This document shows, piece by piece, positions 49,201 through 54,731 of a DNA stretch of 54,731 nt; within the stretch, counting starts at the first letter, position 1; the number at the start of each line of letters is the position of its first letter. Source of the stretch: Lingula anatina (taxonomy: Eukaryota; Brachiopoda; Lingulata; Lingulida; Lingulidae); the NCBI RefSeq assembly GCF_001039355.2, contig NW_019775957.1:303200-357930 (forward strand), given 5' to 3'. Below the pieces are notes generated by a model that saw only the letters and a program-made list of their open reading frames with translations, ran no database searches and was not told where the DNA came from. Made by a program: the position numbers and the translations under genes.

Positions 49201-50188
49201 TTTCGACATATTTGAGAACAATTTCCCCCAAATCACTACAATCCACCACCACGAATACAAAAGCCCACACGACCAGGGGTAGAAACAAGAAATATAGTTC
49301 TGGCACGATGAACTCGAAAGCACAAGAGGTTACTGCAGTTTATAACACAGCTTCAACAACCCAAACAACCAATGAGCCAACTAAAACTGAACAGCCGCAC
49401 TCTCCCGACTCAACTGTAGACCTACACTTTAAGGTTTCAAAAAGGAATCCTCCGTCAGCTACAACGAAAAAAGAACAGGGGCGAAGCAGCATGAAGCCTG
49501 CAGAAGTCACAATGAGCACCACTGTTCAAGTGAATGGTGCAACAGACGGCCACGAGAGCAACAGCCCTGTAATCTCGTTCCTCTCGCGTTTCAGGACACC
49601 GTTGGCTTCAGTAGGGTTTTTATTGGTTTTTGCTGTCGTTATTGTGATTGTGGCTGTCAAGTGGAACTGCTCTAAAAGGAGCAAGAAATGGTAAGTCGCT
49701 CATTTAAAATGGCAGATTTGTGGTGTCATCCATGTAGCGTGCTAATGCAGTGCTAGTATTCCCCTCCTGCAACTGCCGAAATTGTCGACATTGGAACAAA
49801 ATGTTACCACTGATAAAGTATTGGACAATATAATATTTGATTACGTGTATTTTTACATTTATTTTTTCCTGTTATGTTTTATATTAGTTTCTTTCTCTAT
49901 AGTAGCAAATATAACCTTTGTTATCATTTTTATTTTAGCGACTCTAAGGTGGAGCACTACAGCGAATCTACGTATTCGTCAGAGAGCCTGCGATCAGCCC
50001 AAAGGCCAACAATAGGACCCAATGTAGCGGCGCATTTGGACAGAAATTGTCTACTCTGGCAGGATATGTCTAAAACAAACAATTTGGGGCCCATAGAACT
50101 TCCGAGAATTAAACTGAATACTTTACGTGACTATTCAAAAGAAAAGCGCAATGGAAGAAATTGTCGTTATAAAGATAGCACTATCTAA
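46208..50188 (+). CDS. Notch-ligand-like MNNL + DSL membrane protein with mucin stalk, no EGF repeats
   Basis: Exons: 46208-46243, 46575-46759, 47130-47262, 47385-47536, 47810-49690, 49939-50188 (stop). All phases fit, giving 878 residues. Order: signal-like start (MKNTVLLVIWLEMLWV); MNNL module at about residues 30-150 with GSGTLSVKLIQFENENG, a PCLHAF motif, then NPFQVSFTNWPGEFSLEV, matching the NPI-F-F-WPG-FSL core of Delta/Jagged N-termini. A DSL-like module follows at residues 174-217, with FNVSC-x4-YGPRC and six cysteines (178, 187, 189, 198, 206, 217). The C1-C2 and C4-C5 spacings match Delta; the others differ. Residues 220-765 are a Ser/Thr-rich stalk with an 80-residue internal repeat. 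One membrane helix (about 767-785), a basic stop-transfer and a 93-residue tail ending DSTI, a class I PDZ-ligand pattern, complete it. Canonical Notch ligands carry EGF repeats here; none are present. Signalling to Notch is inferred, not shown. The first exon is the least certain. Confidence 0.8.
48617..49030 (+). repeat. Internal tandem repeat of the mucin stalk (unit about 240 bp)
   Basis: The block starting at 48617 (MGNEANFTSVPTSDPPTTET, later SQKLVT) recurs from 48857 (LGNEENYSTAQTSDAPITVT, later SEELVT). DNA and protein are diverged but colinear, giving an old duplication of about 80 residues rich in Thr, Ser and Pro. Confidence 0.75.
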
Positions 50189-50374
50189 GACATTTTTCAG
50201 CTGGAAGATCCGATTTTTCGAGTTTTATAAAATATATTGAATGTTATAGAGCCAAGTGTTTTTTGTTATAAAAGTGAAATTCCATTTAACAAGAACTGTA
50301 CCCTGAAATCTGTTCCCCTAAAATTTATCAGAAATTTGGTAAATTTTACAAAAATCACGTTTTGTCAAGTTTTG

Positions 50375-50380
50375 AATAAA
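50375..50380 (+). terminator. Polyadenylation signal of the MNNL-DSL-mucin gene
   Basis: AATAAA about 190 bp after the stop codon, the first canonical signal on the + strand. Confidence 0.6.
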
Positions 50381-51216
50381 GAAATATCAGAAGGCAAGAC
50401 ATAATTGTTATGGCATAGTTGATGTTGGGAGAATAGCAGACTGTAAAACATGCACTTTTTGTCCTTTTAGAAATGTTACATTCATATTCTTTCGAGTTTG
50501 GGAAATATTAGTTATAGTACAAAAATCGGTAGACCAGAGCAAGATGAACAGTTAGCTCGTTAATGGCGTCTAAAATATATGGACAGTCCAGTAGAAGTTT
50601 AACTTTGATATCAGCATACCATTAATGCAGCCATAGAAATTGTCACAGACAAAGTTTAGTTTGATCAAATGTCAACCGAACCTTAATGAAGAACATTCGA
50701 CCGAAGTATAGTCACCTGACTCGCCTCGTAAACATTTGACAAATCGCATTGCTTTAGAGGTGCTGAACGAAATTCGGAGTGTGGATTTTGGCACAATCGA
50801 CCCATTTTTTTCACAGGCCCTCTTGTACTATTTTACGTTTGATAATATTTCAAATATGTAAAGTAGTGAAGCAAATGTATTCTACCAGGCGGATTCATAG
50901 GGCAGCCATCTTGCTTTTCATTATGAAATACATAAGTAGAAAATAAAAATTATGAAATACACTTCTGAAGCTTGCACAAAATGTACCAAATTGACCCAGG
51001 TCCATTATTACAGGACGGTCTCACGGTTTTGATATTTTTCCTTTTGTTTTATCGTTGAAGGACGTGTGAAAATAGACGTCCCATCAAAGAAGAGCACAAT
51101 GAGACTGTGTTCAATTATCGCAAATTATTTTACAAATAAGCCAAGTAAGGCCATAAGCCTAGGTTTCTCTGGAGGTCAACATATTTGGTTAAGATTCGAT
51201 GCTTAGTAACGCCCAT
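50381..51216. other. Intergenic sequence, nothing recognised
   Basis: No conserved frame, RNA gene or clear repeat is seen between the + strand gene end and the first foldback element. Confidence 0.5.
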
Positions 51217-51467
51217 CAGGCCTACCCAATTACCAGACTTGGCACATAAGGATTCTGAATTAAACGGTATATCGGACCACACTACCCGTTTTCAAGTATC
51301 AGTCAGAACACCGACAGGATGAGCCCGCGGTCGTCCTACAAAATTTGTTCTGGGGTATGATACTCCGAAATGCGATCCGACACACACCTTGAAAACGGGT
51401 AGTGTGATCCGATATACCGGTTAATTCAGGATCCTTATGTGCCGAGTCTGGTAGTTGGGTAGACCTG
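51217..51467. mobile_element. 251-bp foldback element with about 80-bp inverted arms
   Basis: The left arm runs from CAGGCCTACCCAATTACCAG to CACTACCCGTTTTCAAG. The right arm is its complement with several mismatches, from CTTGAAAACGGGTAGTGTG to GGTAGACCTG. The spacer is about 90 bp. No transposase frame and no clear target duplication. Probably an older MITE, given arm divergence near 10%. Confidence 0.8.
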
Positions 51468-52053
51468 GTCCATGTCAGTTGCTTTTGTAGCGAAAAAAAA
51501 GCCCCACAGTAAACCCAGGCTAATAAAGCCAAAGCGAGTTGAAACAAAAAATTCTGAGGAAAAAACTTTTTATTTTTCTTTTCTCATTAGAAATTTGTGA
51601 AAGACGCTTACAGAGCACTAAGTTCTAACTGACATTTCTAAGACAGTATCACCAATTCAAATAAAATACATTCTTTAGATATGTAGCTAAGTTTTGTTTG
51701 ATACAATCCAACGCGTAACGTAGTACACGTTTTTTAATACGTAAAGTCTGTGTAACCTACTACATTTATTTAAACATACAATGTAGGCCTGCTGGTGCTG
51801 CTATGCGTTTGTCCATCCTGTGCCTGTGGTCTGCCTCACGAACTAAACGTTATAAATGCACATCAAGACACAATCTACCAATCTGTGAATGTTATTAAAT
51901 CATTATCATCTCATTTGTTCTTTTCTCGCAGCCACTGATTTTCCTAGTTTTGCTACGTTTTCTGCTTAAAAAACATACACACAAAGCTGAGACATCTGAA
52001 AGGGGTGAATTTTCCGAAAGAAAAAATTCACACGTTTATGAGTTCCTTATATA

Positions 52054-52210
52054 TATAGGACCATGCAAGGATCTTAAAACGGTGAAGGATGACGAATTTC
52101 CATTGCGCTAACCATTTCGTGATAACAGCCCTATGTCATTATCACGAAATGGTTAGCGCAATGGAAATTCGTCATCCTTCACCGTTTTAAGATCCTTGCA
52201 TGGTCCTATA
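52054..52210. mobile_element. 157-bp perfect foldback (72-bp arms)
   Basis: The left arm 52054-52125 (starting TATAGGACCATGCAAGG) and right arm 52139-52210 are exact complements, separated by a 13-base loop. Perfect arms imply recent insertion or gene conversion. It lies just beyond the 3' end of the Kv channel gene. Confidence 0.9.
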
Positions 52211-52231
52211 GGCCCTATACTTTGTGCGATC

Positions 52232-52237
52232 TTTATT
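52232..52237 (-). terminator. Candidate Kv gene polyadenylation signal
   Basis: TTTATT on + reads AATAAA on the minus strand, about 30 bp past the stop codon at 52268. A 3' UTR this short would be unusual, so later signals may be used. Confidence 0.35.
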
Positions 52238-52267
52238 TTAAAGGTCATATACATTTAAATTGACTCA

Positions 52268-53953
52268 TTATTTTTTATGGTTTCGATCATTTTTCTTTCT
52301 TAGGACTTTTACAGTTTTTGAAAAAGAAAGATATTTGCTAAAATTATTCCCGATGATAGATATTGGTAAACTTGTGATAACCATGCCGATTATAATGCAT
52401 ATCGCCCCAACGATTCTGCCCACTGCTCCGGTGGGATGGATGTCCCCATAGCCTACCGTTGTCATAGTAACCACGGCCCACCAATAGCCAACTAGTATGT
52501 TTGGAAATTGGCCTTCCATTTCATCCAGCTCTGAATAATATATAAATGTCCCAAAGATAACCAAACCCATTCCAAGAAATACAATCATTAATAACAATTC
52601 TTTAATACTAGCCTTTAAGGTCAGCAAAAGCACTCTGAGGCCAAGCCAGCAAGAGGCTACTCTTAAAATCTTAAAAACACGCAGAACACTCACGATTCCG
52701 TCTACAATGACTGCAAAAATAAAAAGATCTAGGTTGCTTTCCTGGAATGGTGTGGTGACTATTATAGTCAAATTCAAAATGATCCAGATAATGTCAATAA
52801 TATTCATCGGGTCTTTGAAAAATCGGCCTTTAATCGGACTAACCACAAAACGAATGAAAAGTTCGGTGGAAAAGAAAAGTAAAGCAACATTGTCAATTAT
52901 ATGCATCCACTGTGGTTTGCTGCTTATTGTTAGTTGTAATCTTTTCAAACTGATGTCAAATTCTGCTGCCAAAGCTTCCTCGTCCAGCGATATGTTTCCT
53001 AAGTATTTGCGTATTCGTAGATTGTTATCAGTTCCTAAGGCTGTACAAATTATGGTCAACACGACCAAAATTAGGTAGAAGTATAGCCATGCCTGAAACA
53101 CAATGTATTAAAGGTACTGTGAGACAAAGATCAACTAGATGCTTTTTAAATGAAAGAAAATATGATTGAGGTATGTTCAAAGTAGTTTGAATCAGTCTCT
53201 AATATTGTATGACTTAAGTTTAAAATATTAGAACCCGTCGTCGACAGTCACAACCTCCTAATGAAAAGGGACCAGAATATGTCTTACGTATATCTTCACA
53301 GGTGATTTAAATGAAATGCAACACTAATAAAATGACGACTTACTTTTTCATGCATTGAAATTTATATCCCGAATGAAAATAATTGATATGTGTTCCCTTT
53401 TGATAAAATATTTGCTTTAATTTTTTTGGTTTTAACTTCTTACAAGTCTAGCTAATATTATTTGATGAGCCACAAAATTTACCAGAGCTGCCTTGGAAGA
53501 ATTCGGATCGCTAAGAAAAGTCCACAATCGGATACGACGACTGGACACACCAATTAGTTTTTCTGTCATCTGGTCATCGTTCATCGGGATGAGTCCAAAT
53601 TCTTTAGACATCTCCAGTGCTTCCTTCTCTTGTTCCTCTGCGTCAGTAAATATATGGAGACAACACGAGCCTACTTCTTTACGATCAATTTTCCAAAAAT
53701 CCAGCTCTTGCTGGACCCTTTTAACACACAAATTACGTGGAATATGAAGCTGTCCAGTGCGAAGACAATCAAGGACAACTTCAAAGTATGCAGAATTTCG
53801 ATCGAAATAGTATTCTTTAACTTCATCATCAGAGTGAAAAGTTCGCTTAGTAAGCGATGCAAGCTTTGTCCCTGGAATTCTTCGCAGTGTTTCTTGGCGA
53901 ACGTCGTGACGGGTACCACCAACATTTATGACGACCCTTTCTTCCATATCCAT
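52268..53953 (-). CDS. Voltage-gated potassium channel, non-Shaker Kv (Shaw-like) with eroded S4
   Basis: Minus-strand exons 53953-53483 and 53092-52268 join in phase (intron 53482-53093) to give 431 residues. The T1 tetramerisation domain (about 7-105) has VVINVGGTRH, YYFDRN and FWKID, and the HX5CX20CC zinc motif (H70, C76, C97, C98) that marks Kv2-Kv4 types and excludes Shaker. S1-S6 follow: S2 keeps the charge-transfer Phe and Glu (FSTELFIRF) and S3 the Asp (NIIDII). The filter is TVGYGD (369-374) after WWAVVTMT, closest to Shaw. S4 has only three basic residues in register (R295, K298, R301); the first two gating positions are Gly and Ser. The S6 hinge reads PIS (400-402) where PVP is usual. 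The C-terminus is short. An in-frame stop just upstream fixes the start codon. Confidence 0.92.
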
Positions 53954-54731
53954 AACCTAGCCCTCTGGACGGACTTTGCCTCAGTTAATGCACGCGTATA
54001 TACAAAAGCGTTCGTGACGAAGAGACAGCCAGCAAATGACTACCATGTGCTCACGTTGAAACCTATGTAGTCACTAACGATAATAAGCGCACTTTGCATT
54101 GTGCGCACTTGACAAGAACTTTGTTGATGCTGGTTAACTGTTCCCGTCTCCATCTAAAACGGGAAGTACACAGACTAAGTCTGAAAGAATTGTGTTTGAG
54201 ATATTGATTTTAAACTGGAATTTTCATTGTACACTACATATATAATGAAGACACAGGACAAACACATTGCCCGTTAATTGACCATTTAGTCCGTTTCCAT
54301 TTACAGAGAGGTTTACAGTCAAAAAGTCCATTTTAAAACATCAATCTTTTCATTCTTTGGCAAGCCAGTAGAGAAAATGAAACTGTTGACCATCTCATTA
54401 ACAACATCCCAGTTCGTTATTGATTAATAGCCACTTTCGTTACAGTTGACACTGGCGGAAGCAGAACATTAAGAAAGGTGGTAGGGGCTCAGTCCTCCTA
54501 TCTTGTTTTGAATGAGGACTTGGGGCAAATCTTGCATCTGCGCTTAAGGACACACGTAATATCTTGTTTGTAAAAGTAAGTTAATAAAAGATACGTATTT
54601 AAAAGGAGAGCGATGTTCCACTTGCCTCTCCATCCATATCCTGGTTTACAAAAACGCACCCTTAAAGATTTGTTCAGTAATGCCATTTGTTCATTATGTG
54701 GGGATTGACCTTCACCCCCCCCCACCCACCC
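53954..54731. other. Upstream region of the Kv gene, otherwise empty
   Basis: It should hold the Kv promoter and 5' UTR, read on the minus strand. No convincing TATA box or other gene is seen. The window ends in a C-rich run. Confidence 0.5.

Noticed and set aside
47829-49694. A free-standing mucin gene with its own start
   Set aside because: The frame continues upstream through a splice acceptor at 47809 into the Notch-ligand-like exons; there is no ATG at the frame start.
1-54731. CRISPR arrays, bacterial operons, tRNA or rRNA genes
   Set aside because: None seen: repeats here are microsatellites, LINE tails and inverted-repeat transposons, and all genes are spliced metazoan genes.

Overview
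This is intron-rich, AT-rich animal nuclear DNA. The features showing this are GT-AG introns of about 100 bp to 2.5 kb, microsatellites, LINE tails and small inverted-repeat transposons. The genes are typical of an invertebrate metazoan: a large yolk protein, Wntless, a meiotic synaptonemal-complex protein, a Notch-ligand-like protein and a Kv channel. A lophotrochozoan (mollusc, annelid or brachiopod) is my best guess, but nothing in the window fixes the phylum.

Layout. (1) 1-21,764: a vitellogenin gene on +, entered in an intron near its 5' end. All downstream exons are present, 24 in total and 1,627 residues. A second near-identical copy of exons 9-24 (13,279-21,263) and a third copy of the last exon (21,265-21,341) follow single-N joins. 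(2) 22,691-25,062: a small minus-strand gene that I identify as SYCE2, head to head with Wntless. (3) 25,119-41,086: Wntless (WLS), 13 exons and 545 residues. It too is split over three contig pieces joined by single Ns at 30,789 and 39,123, so exons 1-8 and 9-12 appear twice. (4) 41,087-44,880: WLS 3' UTR, then gene-poor sequence with a LINE tail. (5) 46,208-50,188: a six-exon + strand gene for an 878-residue type I membrane protein. It has a Notch-ligand MNNL module and a DSL-like cysteine module on a long Ser/Thr-rich mucin stalk, with no EGF repeats. (6) 52,268-53,953: a two-exon minus-strand non-Shaker Kv channel with an eroded voltage sensor.

The apparent tandem duplications are best explained as the two haplotypes of one diploid individual placed end to end. 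The clearest evidence is one hAT-like element cut in half by the joins: its left half ends at 30,788 and its right half starts at 39,124, with matching 8-bp target-site duplications. The contig between them carries the empty site. The true locus probably has one vitellogenin, one SYCE2 and one WLS. Because both haplotypes are present, several small transposons can be seen as filled and empty alleles side by side.

The most novel item is the MNNL-DSL-mucin protein, whose architecture I do not recognise among described Notch ligands. The genes do not form an operon or pathway cluster. The only close regulatory relation is the probable shared promoter of SYCE2 and WLS.
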